Origin: Nocardiopsis sp. TSRI0078
GTDB taxonomy: Bacteria > Actinomycetota > Actinomycetes > Streptosporangiales > Streptosporangiaceae
Reading direction: 5' to 3'
Assembly: GCF_001905145.1 (NCBI RefSeq)
Contig: NZ_LWLB01000003.1
Span: forward strand, 152,330-216,329
DNA: 64,000 nucleotides
The notes under the pieces are model-generated. The model was not told the DNA's origin, made no database searches, and worked only from the letters and a program-made list of their open reading frames with translations. How positions within the stretch are numbered: position 1 is the stretch's first letter; each line of letters starts with the position of its first letter. Both the position numbers and the translations under genes were made by a program. Of this stretch, positions 38,014 through 45,579 are shown one piece after another.

Positions 38014-39107
38014 ACCGCACCCGTACCGGCCCCGGCGGCGACACCGACGCCGTACGCGCGCTGCTCGCCGCGCACGATCCCGCCGCCTCCGTCCACGCGA
38101 GCCCGGCCACCAGGGAGCTCTCCCGCGTCGAGGTGATCGCCGCGGGCAACCGCCGGCGCCGGGTCCGCGGCCTGCTCCCCGGACGGCCCTGGCACCGTCC
38201 CGTCCTGGGCCTGGCCGCCGTGCTCGCCGCCGCGGCAGTGATCGTCCCCCTCGGCTGGAACGCCGCCCGGCCCGCGTACGCCGGCCCGCCCCCCGCCCCC
38301 CTGGAGGCCTCCGTGTCCGAAGCGTCCGAGGGGCGCGAGCGCCTCCTCGCCCTGGCCGAGGCCGCCGAGGAGCAGCCCCCTCCGCCGAGGGGCGGGGACG
38401 TCGCCTACGTGCGCACCGCGCGGTGGACCCTCACCTACTCCCAGGACGCCGACACCGGGGAGGAGGGCTGGGGGATCGTCCCGACGAACGAGCAGGTGTG
38501 GCGCACCCCCCACGAGTCCGGGCGCCACGTCTCGACCCCGAGCATGCCCGAGCACCTGGGCGGCGACCGCAACCCGGTCCGGTGGCTCTTCGAGCGGGGA
38601 CCCGAGGAGTTCGAGTGGGGCGACGGCGAGGGCGGCAACGGCATGTTCTTCACCTGGGGTCCCGAAGACCTGTCCACCGACCCCGGGCGGCTGGCGGACC
38701 AGCTCGCCGAGGGCGGCGGCTACGGCTCCGGCACGGCGGCGGACCCCTCCGAAGCGGTCGCGCTCGTCCACGCCCTCCAGCAGATGTACGAGGAGGCCCC
38801 GGTCGACCCCGGGGTGCAGGCCGCCGCGCTGCGCGCCCTGGCCGGGCACGGCGACGTGCTGTACGCGGGCACGGCCAGGGACAGGGAGGGCCGCGAGGGC
38901 GAGCTGTTCCTGGTCGAGGAGGACGCCGGGGACGGCTACGTCCTGGAGCGGAGAATCATGTTCGACCCCGGCACGGGCATGCCGCTCTACCACGAGACGG
39001 TCGCCGTGGAGTCGGACTCCGCGCCGGACGAGGACCTGCCGCGGGTGAACCAGTACACGGTCCTGGTCGAGTCCGCGTGGGTGCCGGAGGTCGGGGACAC
39101 CCCCTGA
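38010..39107 (+). CDS. CU044_5270-family membrane protein, partner of the ECF sigma factor
   Basis: The 365-residue product starts at GTG 38010, overlapping the sigma stop. An N-terminal cytoplasmic segment of about 65 residues containing ATRELSRVEVIAAGNRRRRVRGLL is followed by one membrane helix (VLGLAAVLAAAAVIVPLGW) and an extracytoplasmic domain with DVAYVRTARWTLTYSQD and PSMPEHLGGDRNPVRWLFERGPEEFEWGDGEGGNGMFFTWG. Proteins of this type are regularly encoded after ECF sigma genes and may act as anti-sigma factors or envelope sensors; this role is inferred, and no zinc-binding anti-sigma motif is present. Confidence 0.75.
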   Translation: MNRTRTGPGGDTDAVRALLAAHDPAASVHASPATRELSRVEVIAAGNRRRRVRGLLPGRPWHRPVLGLAAVLAAAAVIVPLGWNAARPAYAGPPPAPLEASVSEASEGRERLLALAEAAEEQPPPPRGGDVAYVRTARWTLTYSQDADTGEEGWGIVPTNEQVWRTPHESGRHVSTPSMPEHLGGDRNPVRWLFERGPEEFEWGDGEGGNGMFFTWGPEDLSTDPGRLADQLAEGGGYGSGTAADPSEAVALVHALQQMYEEAPVDPGVQAAALRALAGHGDVLYAGTARDREGREGELFLVEEDAGDGYVLERRIMFDPGTGMPLYHETVAVESDSAPDEDLPRVNQYTVLVESAWVPEVGDTP

Positions 39108-39123
39108 CGGGGCCGCCGGAGGC

Positions 39124-39193
39124 GACTCGTCGCCATGTCGACGTTCGCGCCGACATGGCGACGAGTCCGCAGGTCGACGTGTCGACACGCGAG
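39124..39193. repeat. GTCGAC-rich intergenic repeat, copy D, with perfect 17-base hairpin
   Basis: 39124-39140 is perfectly complementary to 39151-39167 (17 bases, loop ACGTTCGCGC), then CGCAGGTCGACGTGTCGACACGCG follows. The arm begins with GACTCGTCGCC, exactly as copy B. It lies between convergent genes and probably terminates transcription on both strands. Confidence 0.7.
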
Positions 39194-39239
39194 GGGGACG
39201 CGCTCCGGCCCCCCTGCGCTGCCGGCGCTCCCGGCACCG

Positions 39240-39758
39240 CTACCTGGTCAGCGCCAGGACCTGGGCCCCGGGAAGGTCGGCGAGCAGCTTGCCGGGCACC
39301 AGGAGCTTGGAGCGGCGCACCCCGCTGCCCACGACCACGTCGCCCCCGGCGGCGACGGCCTCGTCCACCAGGACCGGCCACGCCTTTGGCAGGCCGAACG
39401 GCGTGATGCCGCCGTACTCCATGCCGGTCAGCCCGGTGGCCTCGTCCATGGGGGCGAACGAGGCCTTGCGCGCGCCCAGGCGGCGGCGGACGGTCCCGTT
39501 GACGTCGGCGCGCTGGGTGGCCAGGACCATGCACGCCGCGTAGGACACCTCCCCGCCGCGCTTGGCGGCGACCACCACGCAGTTCGCGCTGGTCTCCAGG
39601 GGCATCCCGTACCGCTCGCAGAACTCCGCCGTGTCGGCGAGCTCCGGATCGATCTCCGCCACCCGCACGTCGTCGCGTCCCCGCACCGCGGCCAGGACCG
39701 GGCCGGCCAGCAGCTCCGGGCGCTGGTCCGCCCGTACCCAGTTCAGTTCACCGGACAT
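39240..39758 (-). CDS. YbaK/EbsC-family aminoacyl-tRNA deacylase
   Basis: The 172-residue product starts at ATG 39758 with GAGGTG upstream. The single YbaK/prolyl-tRNA-editing domain shows ETSANCVVVAAKRGGEVSYAACMVLATQRADVNGTVRRRLGARKASFA and MEYGGITPFGLPKAWPVLVDEAV with the conserved GGITPFGLP loop. The family hydrolyses mischarged tRNAs in trans, mostly Cys- or Ala-tRNA(Pro). The exact specificity is not evident. Confidence 0.85.
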   Translation of the reverse strand: MSGELNWVRADQRPELLAGPVLAAVRGRDDVRVAEIDPELADTAEFCERYGMPLETSANCVVVAAKRGGEVSYAACMVLATQRADVNGTVRRRLGARKASFAPMDEATGLTGMEYGGITPFGLPKAWPVLVDEAVAAGGDVVVGSGVRRSKLLVPGKLLADLPGAQVLALTR

Positions 39759-39845
39759 GGCACACCTCGATGTCGTCGACAAGTCGGTCGGAAGCCGTCG
39801 AAAGCCCCCCTCGCGCAGGGCCGCCGAGGAGGGACACGGCCCAGG

Positions 39846-40814
39846 TTAGCCCTTCCCCGCCCGGCGCCCGGCGGCGCCGAGCGCCAGTTCGGCGAGCCCC
39901 TCGGCCCGGTACCCGGGCCATCCGTGCACCGCGTCCAGGTACTCCTGCGGGATCGCGCTCGCGCCCCACCGGGCTCCCAGCAGCGCCCCGGCGATGGCCG
40001 CCACGGTGTCGGTGTCGTCGCCCGCCCGCACGGCGGCCCGCAGCGCTGTCGTGAGGTCGCCGCGCACGACGGCCGACCACGCCGCCTGCAGGGCGCTCAC
40101 CACGAACCCGTTCGGGTTGAAGGCGTGCGGCGGCCGCTCCTCGGCCTCGTCCAGCCACGCCGCCCACGCCGCGCGCCGGCCCTTCGGCAGCAGGTCCAGG
40201 CCGGCGCGCACCCCGGACAGGTCGGCGTGCGCGACCGCGTGGCGGATCCCCTCGCACCACAGCACGCACGCCTCGGAGGCCAGCGGGTCGCCGTGGGTGA
40301 GGCGGCTGTAGCGGTCGGCGGCCGCGGCCAGGCCCTCGCGGTCGTCCGGGTAGGCCAGCGCCAGCGGTCCCGTGCGCATGAGCGACCCGTTCCCGGCGCT
40401 CGGCACCCCCTCGGCGAAGCGGTCCGCCGCCGCGCGCTCCATCACCTCGGCGACCTCGGGCCGCCCGAGGGCGTGCCCGGACCGGCGCATCACCCACGCG
40501 GTCTGGTTGCCGATGTCCGAGGCGCCGTTGTCCGCCCAGCGCAGGAAGGCGTCGGCGGTCTGGCGCAGGGCCTCCGCCGACACCGGGTCCTCGTGGTCGC
40601 GCAGGGTCTGGGCGATGCACACCGCCATCTGGGTGTCGTCGGAGTACTCCCCCGGCTCGTAGGGGCCGAGCCCGCCCCCGACCATCTCCGGGATCCGGTC
40701 CTCGGCCGGCGTCGGACCGAACTCGTAGGGCACACCGAGGGCGTCGCCGCACGCGGAGCCGAGCAGGACTCCGACCACGCGGTCGTCCGTCGTTCCGGAG
40801 GGAGGAAGGTTCAC
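39846..40814 (-). CDS. ADP-ribosylglycohydrolase family protein
   Basis: The 322-residue product starts at GTG 40814 behind GAGGTC. DraG-type metal-binding motifs are intact: GVLLGSACGDALGVPYEF at the N-terminus, EYSDDTQMAVCIAQ (metal-binding Ser-Asp-Asp-Thr) and AVRAGDDTDTVAAIAGALLGARWG near the C-terminus. The enzyme removes ADP-ribose from modified proteins or nucleic acids. Its target is unknown; no ADP-ribosyltransferase gene is nearby. Confidence 0.9.
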   Translation of the reverse strand: MNLPPSGTTDDRVVGVLLGSACGDALGVPYEFGPTPAEDRIPEMVGGGLGPYEPGEYSDDTQMAVCIAQTLRDHEDPVSAEALRQTADAFLRWADNGASDIGNQTAWVMRRSGHALGRPEVAEVMERAAADRFAEGVPSAGNGSLMRTGPLALAYPDDREGLAAAADRYSRLTHGDPLASEACVLWCEGIRHAVAHADLSGVRAGLDLLPKGRRAAWAAWLDEAEERPPHAFNPNGFVVSALQAAWSAVVRGDLTTALRAAVRAGDDTDTVAAIAGALLGARWGASAIPQEYLDAVHGWPGYRAEGLAELALGAAGRRAGKG

Positions 40815-40922
40815 AGGGACCTCGCAACGTTTCGGTACCGGGGGTGCTGCGAGTTGACCCTACAGGGCGTTCCCTGTCCGCATTCGGCCTGCTAACGGAC
40901 GATATGCCGGGGTCCTGGGACA

Positions 40923-40928
40923 TAGAAT
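40923..40928 (+). promoter_or_regulatory. -10 box of a probably leaderless pseudokinase gene
   Basis: TAGAAT lies 7 bases before the ATG at 40936. No ribosome binding site fits in between, so transcription probably starts at or next to the start codon. Confidence 0.55.
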
Positions 40929-40935
40929 TCGTCGC

Positions 40936-42750
40936 ATGGAGACCCCCGCTCCCGATCCCCTCTTCGGTATCACGCTGCACGAGCGCTACATCCTCGGCAA
41001 ACAGCTCCGCAGCGGTGCCTCGGGAACCGTCCACGTCGCGCACGACCTCAGCGCCGACCAGACCGTCACGGTCACCGTCCTGCACCCGTGGCTGGTGCAC
41101 GACCACGGCGCCGTGCACGCGTTCCTGGAACGTGCCCGGACCCTGGAGGAGCTCCGCCACCCGGGGCTCGCGCGGATCCTCGGCCACGGGCGCGACGACG
41201 ACCACGTGTACGCGGTCACCGAGTACCTGCAGGGGGAGACCCTCGCCCACACGCTGGGGGGCGGAGGCCTCCGCTACCCGCCGCACGTGGCCCTGACCAT
41301 CGCGGCCGGGGTGCTCGCCGCCCTCGACGTAGCCCACGGGGCGGGGGTCGTACACGGCGAACTGGACCTGGACAAGGTCGTGGTGGACGGCGAGGGCGGG
41401 GTGCGGGTCACCGGGTTCCCCCTGCTCTTCGACGCCGAGGAGGACGCCGGGCCGGAGACCCACACCGACGTGCACGCCGCCGGGCGGCTCCTGTACACGC
41501 TGATGACCGGTGTGCCGGTCGACCCGGACGCCCACTCGCTGCGGCTCTCCTCCGCCATCCCGGAGATGCCGTCCGACCTGGACATGCTGGTCGCCAACGC
41601 CACCGACCCCAACCCGCGCTACCGCCCGCGTGACGCGGGCCGGTACCTCACCGTCGTCGAACAGGTGCTGCGGTCGCTCTCCGGCCCTCCGGCCGACCTC
41701 GCCGCCGACGACACCAGGCCGATCCCGGTCATCACCGACGCGCCGGAGGAGCACCGCCGGGACCGGGGCGGCCCCGTCCCTCTGTGGCGGCGCGTCCCCG
41801 TGCTCGTCGGAGCGGGCGTACTGGTCCTGGCGCTGTTCGCCGCCGGCTGGGCACTGGTCCCGGACGGCCGCGCCGAGCTGCCCGACCTCGTGGGCGCCTC
41901 CGCCGAGGACGCCGAGGAGCGCCTGGCCGCGCTCGGCCTGGAGCTGACCGTGCGGTTCGACGAGGCCTACAGCGACACCGTCGGCCCCGGAGCGGTCGCC
42001 GACAGCACGCCCTCCGCGGGCAGCACGGTGGAGCGGGGCGCCGAGGTCCTGCTGTGGGTCTCCGCCGGTCCGCAGTTCGTGGAGGTCCCCGACGTGGTCG
42101 GCGGGACCGAGAACGAGGCGCGCGACGCGCTGCGCCAGGCCGGCTTCACCGGCACCGAGGTCGTCCAGGAGCACTCCGCCGAGGAACCGCCGGGCACCGT
42201 GCTGTCCACGGAGCCCGAGGCGGGCCGGGAGGGCGACCGCGAGGAACCGGTCGTCCTCCACGTGAGCGAGGGCGTCATCGTCCCCACCCTGGTCGGCATG
42301 GCGCAGGCGGACGCCAGTGCCGCCCTGGCCGCGCTCGGCCTGACCGCGGAGGTGGTCGAGGAGCACCACGACACCGTGATCGCCGGCGAGGTGAGCGGGC
42401 AGGCCCCCGAGCCCGGCACGATCCTGCCGGAGGGGGGAACCGTCGCCGTCACCGTGTCCACCGGCCCGGAACCGGAACCGGAGCCGGAGGAGACCGAGGA
42501 GGAGGCCTCCCCCTCCGAGGACGAGGGCGGCCGGGGCGGCAGGGGAGACCACGGCAACGGCGGCGGCCGCGGTGGCCGGGGCGACTCCGGCAACCCCTGC
42601 GACGCACCGGAGTGGAACGGGGACACCGTCTACGACGAGGGCGACCGGGTGCGGTACCAGGGCCGCGAGTACGAGGCGCGCTGGTGGATCCAGGGCATGC
42701 CGCCGGGCAACGATCAGTGGGGTGTCTGGGAGGACAAGGGCTCCTGCTGA
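40936..42750 (+). CDS. Membrane pseudokinase with three PASTA domains and a C-terminal carbohydrate-binding module
   Basis: The 604-residue protein is organised like a PknB-type Ser/Thr kinase but all three catalytic positions are changed. The VAxK lysine is Thr47 (TVTVTVLH), HRDLKxxN has become HGELDLDK (Glu142 for Asp, Lys147 for Asn), and DFG has become GFP (Gly160 for Asp). The glycine loop is also degraded (RSGASG). After the kinase-like domain (about 15-250) come one membrane helix (about 287-308), PASTA repeats (about 314-378, 381-445, 448-511), an acidic then Gly/Arg-rich linker, and a C-terminal module (555-604, CDAPEWNGDTVYDEGDRV...YEARWWIQG) of the CBM5/12 chitin-binding type with two Cys. 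It may sense cell-wall or chitin-like glycans and signal without phosphotransfer. No active kinase is adjacent. Confidence 0.87.
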   Translation: METPAPDPLFGITLHERYILGKQLRSGASGTVHVAHDLSADQTVTVTVLHPWLVHDHGAVHAFLERARTLEELRHPGLARILGHGRDDDHVYAVTEYLQGETLAHTLGGGGLRYPPHVALTIAAGVLAALDVAHGAGVVHGELDLDKVVVDGEGGVRVTGFPLLFDAEEDAGPETHTDVHAAGRLLYTLMTGVPVDPDAHSLRLSSAIPEMPSDLDMLVANATDPNPRYRPRDAGRYLTVVEQVLRSLSGPPADLAADDTRPIPVITDAPEEHRRDRGGPVPLWRRVPVLVGAGVLVLALFAAGWALVPDGRAELPDLVGASAEDAEERLAALGLELTVRFDEAYSDTVGPGAVADSTPSAGSTVERGAEVLLWVSAGPQFVEVPDVVGGTENEARDALRQAGFTGTEVVQEHSAEEPPGTVLSTEPEAGREGDREEPVVLHVSEGVIVPTLVGMAQADASAALAALGLTAEVVEEHHDTVIAGEVSGQAPEPGTILPEGGTVAVTVSTGPEPEPEPEETEEEASPSEDEGGRGGRGDHGNGGGRGGRGDSGNPCDAPEWNGDTVYDEGDRVRYQGREYEARWWIQGMPPGNDQWGVWEDKGSC

Positions 42751-42772
42751 GGGGCCGGCCCGGGTTCCGGGA

Positions 42773-43615
42773 TCAGCGCGACACGTGCGGGGCGAAGTCC
42801 CCGGCGTGCTCGCGCGCCCACTCGCGGAAGGTCAGCGCCGGTCGGCCGGTGACCTCCTCGACGTCCCGTGAGACGGGCTCCGGGGTGTCGACGAGGGAGG
42901 CCCAGTAGGCCATCCCGTCGGTCGCGTAGACCTCGCCCATGGTCTCGGCGATCTCGGCGCGCGCCTCCTCCTCGGGCTGCTCCTCCCAGCGTACGGGCAG
43001 GCCGGCCTCCTCGCCGATGACACGGACCTGGTCGGCCTGGGGCAGTGACTCGGGGCCGGTGACCGTGTAGCTCCTGCCCGCGTGCGATCCGTCCAGCAGG
43101 GCCCGTACGGCGACCGCCGCGACGTCCCGCTCGTGGACCAGGGAGCGGGAGGCCCGGCCGAACGGGGCGCGGACCGCGCCCGCGCGGACCTGGTCGGCCC
43201 AGCCCAGCGTGTTCGCGGCCAGGCCGGTGACGCGCAGGAAGGTCCACTCCCGGCCGGAGTCGCGCACGGCGGTCTCCACCCGCCCCCACACGCTGTCGGG
43301 GTCGTTCCCCGCCGCCACCGCCGAGAAGTACACGACCCGCGGCGCGTGCCGGGTGAGGGCCTCGACGGTCTCCCTGATCCCGTCGGTGCCGAAACCGGGC
43401 CAGAGCAGGTACGCGCCGGCGGTGCCCCTCGCGGCCGCGGCCACGGCCCCGGGGTCGGTGATGTCGCCCCCGACGTCCTCCACCGCGTCGGGCAGGCGCA
43501 CGCCCGCCGGACCGCGCACGAGCGCCCGCACGGGAACCCCCTCGGCGAGCAGGCCCGCCACCACGTGGCGTCCGGTCTTCCCTGTGGCTCCGGTGACCAG
43601 GACCGGCTGGTTCAT
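42773..43615 (-). CDS. NmrA-like NAD(P)-binding oxidoreductase
   Basis: The 280-residue product starts at ATG 43615 with a perfect AGGAGG. The Rossmann motif VLVTGATGKTGRHVVAGLL is followed by VRALVRG and DVGGDITD, AYLLWPGF, VVYFSAVAAG and EWTFLRVTGLAANTL. The canonical YxxxK of short-chain dehydrogenases is missing, as in NmrA/azoreductase-like atypical members. These act as NAD(P)H sensors or small-molecule reductases. A MerR-type promoter lies upstream (43685-43715). Confidence 0.83.
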   Translation of the reverse strand: MNQPVLVTGATGKTGRHVVAGLLAEGVPVRALVRGPAGVRLPDAVEDVGGDITDPGAVAAAARGTAGAYLLWPGFGTDGIRETVEALTRHAPRVVYFSAVAAGNDPDSVWGRVETAVRDSGREWTFLRVTGLAANTLGWADQVRAGAVRAPFGRASRSLVHERDVAAVAVRALLDGSHAGRSYTVTGPESLPQADQVRVIGEEAGLPVRWEEQPEEEARAEIAETMGEVYATDGMAYWASLVDTPEPVSRDVEEVTGRPALTFREWAREHAGDFAPHVSR

Positions 43616-43684
43616 CGTCTTCCTCCTGTCGTGGCAAGGCCCGGACCCCCGTCCGGGCGGGCACCGGACCGGTGCCCGGAAGCC

Positions 43685-43715
43685 ATACTCATTCCTCAAT
43701 AAATGTTGAGGTCAA
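43685..43715 (-). promoter_or_regulatory. MerR-type promoter with SoxR-box-like dyad (NmrA-like gene)
   Basis: On the minus strand, -35 TTGACC (43715-43710) and a fair -10 GAGTAT (43690-43685) are 19 bases apart. The spacer holds the perfect dyad CCTCAA-N6-TTGAGG (43694-43711), nearly the SoxR box. It shares TTGACCTCAA with the promoter at 34713-34743. Confidence 0.75.
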
Positions 43716-43811
43716 GGGAGGACGTGGAAGTTCCGGAGCCCCGGGGAGCGGACGGGTGGCCGCGGCGCGTGCCTCCCCCGCTGCCGGGCTCACCGGGGCG
43801 TGTCCGCCACC

Positions 43812-44000
43812 TCAGGCCGTGGGCGTCTCCTCGCGCTCCTGGTACAGGCGTCCCGCGTAGGCGGCCCACACCACCAGGACGACACCGGCCGCGGCGTAGC
43901 CGACGAGTCCGGACCACGCGAAGGGCAGGTACGCGCCCAACAGGACCGAGCCACTGGTCAGGAGGGCGAGAACGATATGGGCGAGTCTCTTCTTCTCCAC
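43812..44000 (-). CDS. Small two-helix membrane protein
   Basis: The 62-residue product starts at GTG 44000, with AAGGTGA about 10 bases upstream. A basic N-terminus (EKKRLAH) precedes two hydrophobic segments, IVLALLTSGSVLLGAYLPFAW and LVGYAAAGVVLVVWAAYAG, and a short acidic tail. I recognise no family. The clean start, charge pattern and helix pair support a real gene; the function is unknown. Confidence 0.6.
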   Translation of the reverse strand: MEKKRLAHIVLALLTSGSVLLGAYLPFAWSGLVGYAAAGVVLVVWAAYAGRLYQEREETPTA

Positions 44001-44401
44001 TGCTCCGTCACCTTTCCGAATCTCTGTGGGAACGCGCCGGCACGGAAGAACCGTCGCACCGGCAGCCGTACCCGCGTCGGCGGCGGTGCAACGGCGCGGA
44101 GGCGTCCGAAGGCGCGCAGGGCCGGACGGGGACCGCCGCAGGGGCGCGGGCACTACGACGGGACGCGGGTCCGGCGACCCGGGCCGGGGGCGAAGCGGCC
44201 GGTGCGCGCGTCACCCCGCCGTCGGGCACCCCCGGCCCCGACCCGGCAGCACGTGTGGGCTCCCCGTACATCGATTCGGGACCGAATGTATGTGCTCGCT
44301 ACATGTGAAACGGGTCACCCCGGTTCTACCTTCGGGTTGGCACCCCATCCCCCAGCTCGGGCGGTTGTGTCGGACAGACGGGTGCCGACTGGAGGAGAGA
44401 A
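44001..44401 (+). promoter_or_regulatory. Regulatory region of the ABC-transporter operon with a 26-base dyad
   Basis: No gene is supported. ACAT-CG-ATTCGG-GA-CCGAAT-GT-ATGT at 44268-44293 is a two-fold symmetric element (10 of 12 positions per arm, inner 6-base arms perfect), about 110 bases before the transporter start. ACATGT recurs at 44301-44306. These are candidate sites for the operon's regulator, possibly the GAF-PucR protein encoded at 50291-52351. The ribosome binding site GGAGAG precedes ATG 44402. Confidence 0.55.
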
Positions 44402-45577
44402 ATGCGCAAGACCCCCCTGACCGCCGCCTCCTGCGCGGTCGTCCTCGCCGTGACCGCCTGCGGAAGCCCCGGCGAGGCCGCCGGGGGAGGCGAGGACGCG
44501 CCCATCAGGGTCGGCATCGTCTACTCCGCCACCGGCCCCCTCGCCAGCTACGGCGAACAGTACAAGCAGGGCTTCGAGGCCGGCCTCGACCACGCCACCG
44601 ACGGCACCCTGGAGATCGACGGCCGCCCCGTCGAGGTCGAGTACATGGACGACGCCGGAGACCCGACCAAGGCGATCTCCGCCGCCCGCGAGCTCATCGG
44701 CACCGGCCACGACATCATCGCCGGGTCCACCGCCTCCGGCATCGCCGTCCAGGTCGCCCCGCTCGCCGAGCAGAACGACATCCTCTTCGTCTCCGGCCCC
44801 GCGGCCACCGACGCCATCAGCGGGATCAACGACCACACCTTCCGCTCCGGCCGCCAGACCTACCAGGACATCCTCACCGCGGGCACCTTCATGGACGACC
44901 CCGAGGGAGCGGAGGTCCTGGTGTTCGCCCAGCAGAACGCCTTCGGCCAGGACAACGTCGCCGCCGTCACCGAGGTCCTCGAAGCGGAGGGCGCCGGCGT
45001 CGACAGCGTCCTGGCCCCGCCGGACACCACCGACCTCACCCCCTTCGCCGAGCAGGTCAGCCAGGCCGAGCCCGACCTGGTCTTCGTCGCGTGGGCGGGC
45101 GAGACCGCCTCCGCCATGTGGCAGGCCCTGGACCAGCAGGGCATCCTCGACTCCACCGAGGTCGTCACCGGCCTGGACATCAAGCCGTCCTACCCGGTCT
45201 TCGGGGAGGCGGGCGGAAGCATCTCCTTCCTCTCCCACTACTTCGACGGCGCCTCCGGCACCGAGGCCGCCCAGGCCATGAAGGAGTCCGTGGAGGCCGG
45301 GGGCGGCACCGTCGACCTCTTCACCCCCGACGGCTTCACCGCCGCCCAGATGATCGTGCACGCCGCCGCGGCGGGGGACGGCGTCCAGGACCGCATCGAC
45401 GCGCTGGAGGGCTGGACCTTCGACGGCGTCAAGGGCGAGCTCACCATCCGCGCCGAGGACCACGCCCTCATCCAGCCCATGTACCAGGTCGAACTGGTCG
45501 GCGAGGGCGAGGACGCCCACCCCGAGCTGGTCGCGGAGATCCCCGCCGCGGACGTCGAGCCCGCGGTCGCGGAGTAG
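44402..45577 (+). CDS. Liv-type ABC transporter substrate-binding lipoprotein
   Basis: The 391-residue product starts at ATG 44402. A lipoprotein signal peptide with lipobox VTAC (Cys20) is followed by a type I periplasmic-binding fold: APIRVGIVYSATGPLASYGEQYKQGFEAGLDHA, DDAGDPTKAISAARELI, IIAGSTASGIAVQVAPLAEQNDILFVSGPAATDAI and TFRSGRQTYQDI. It is the first gene of an operon with two ATPases and two permeases. The family takes branched-chain amino acids, urea, amides or short organic acids; the ligand here is not evident, and the neighbourhood suggests 3-hydroxybutyrate or its oligomers. Confidence 0.9.
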   Translation: MRKTPLTAASCAVVLAVTACGSPGEAAGGGEDAPIRVGIVYSATGPLASYGEQYKQGFEAGLDHATDGTLEIDGRPVEVEYMDDAGDPTKAISAARELIGTGHDIIAGSTASGIAVQVAPLAEQNDILFVSGPAATDAISGINDHTFRSGRQTYQDILTAGTFMDDPEGAEVLVFAQQNAFGQDNVAAVTEVLEAEGAGVDSVLAPPDTTDLTPFAEQVSQAEPDLVFVAWAGETASAMWQALDQQGILDSTEVVTGLDIKPSYPVFGEAGGSISFLSHYFDGASGTEAAQAMKESVEAGGGTVDLFTPDGFTAAQMIVHAAAAGDGVQDRIDALEGWTFDGVKGELTIRAEDHALIQPMYQVELVGEGEDAHPELVAEIPAADVEPAVAE

Positions 45578-45579
45578 GC

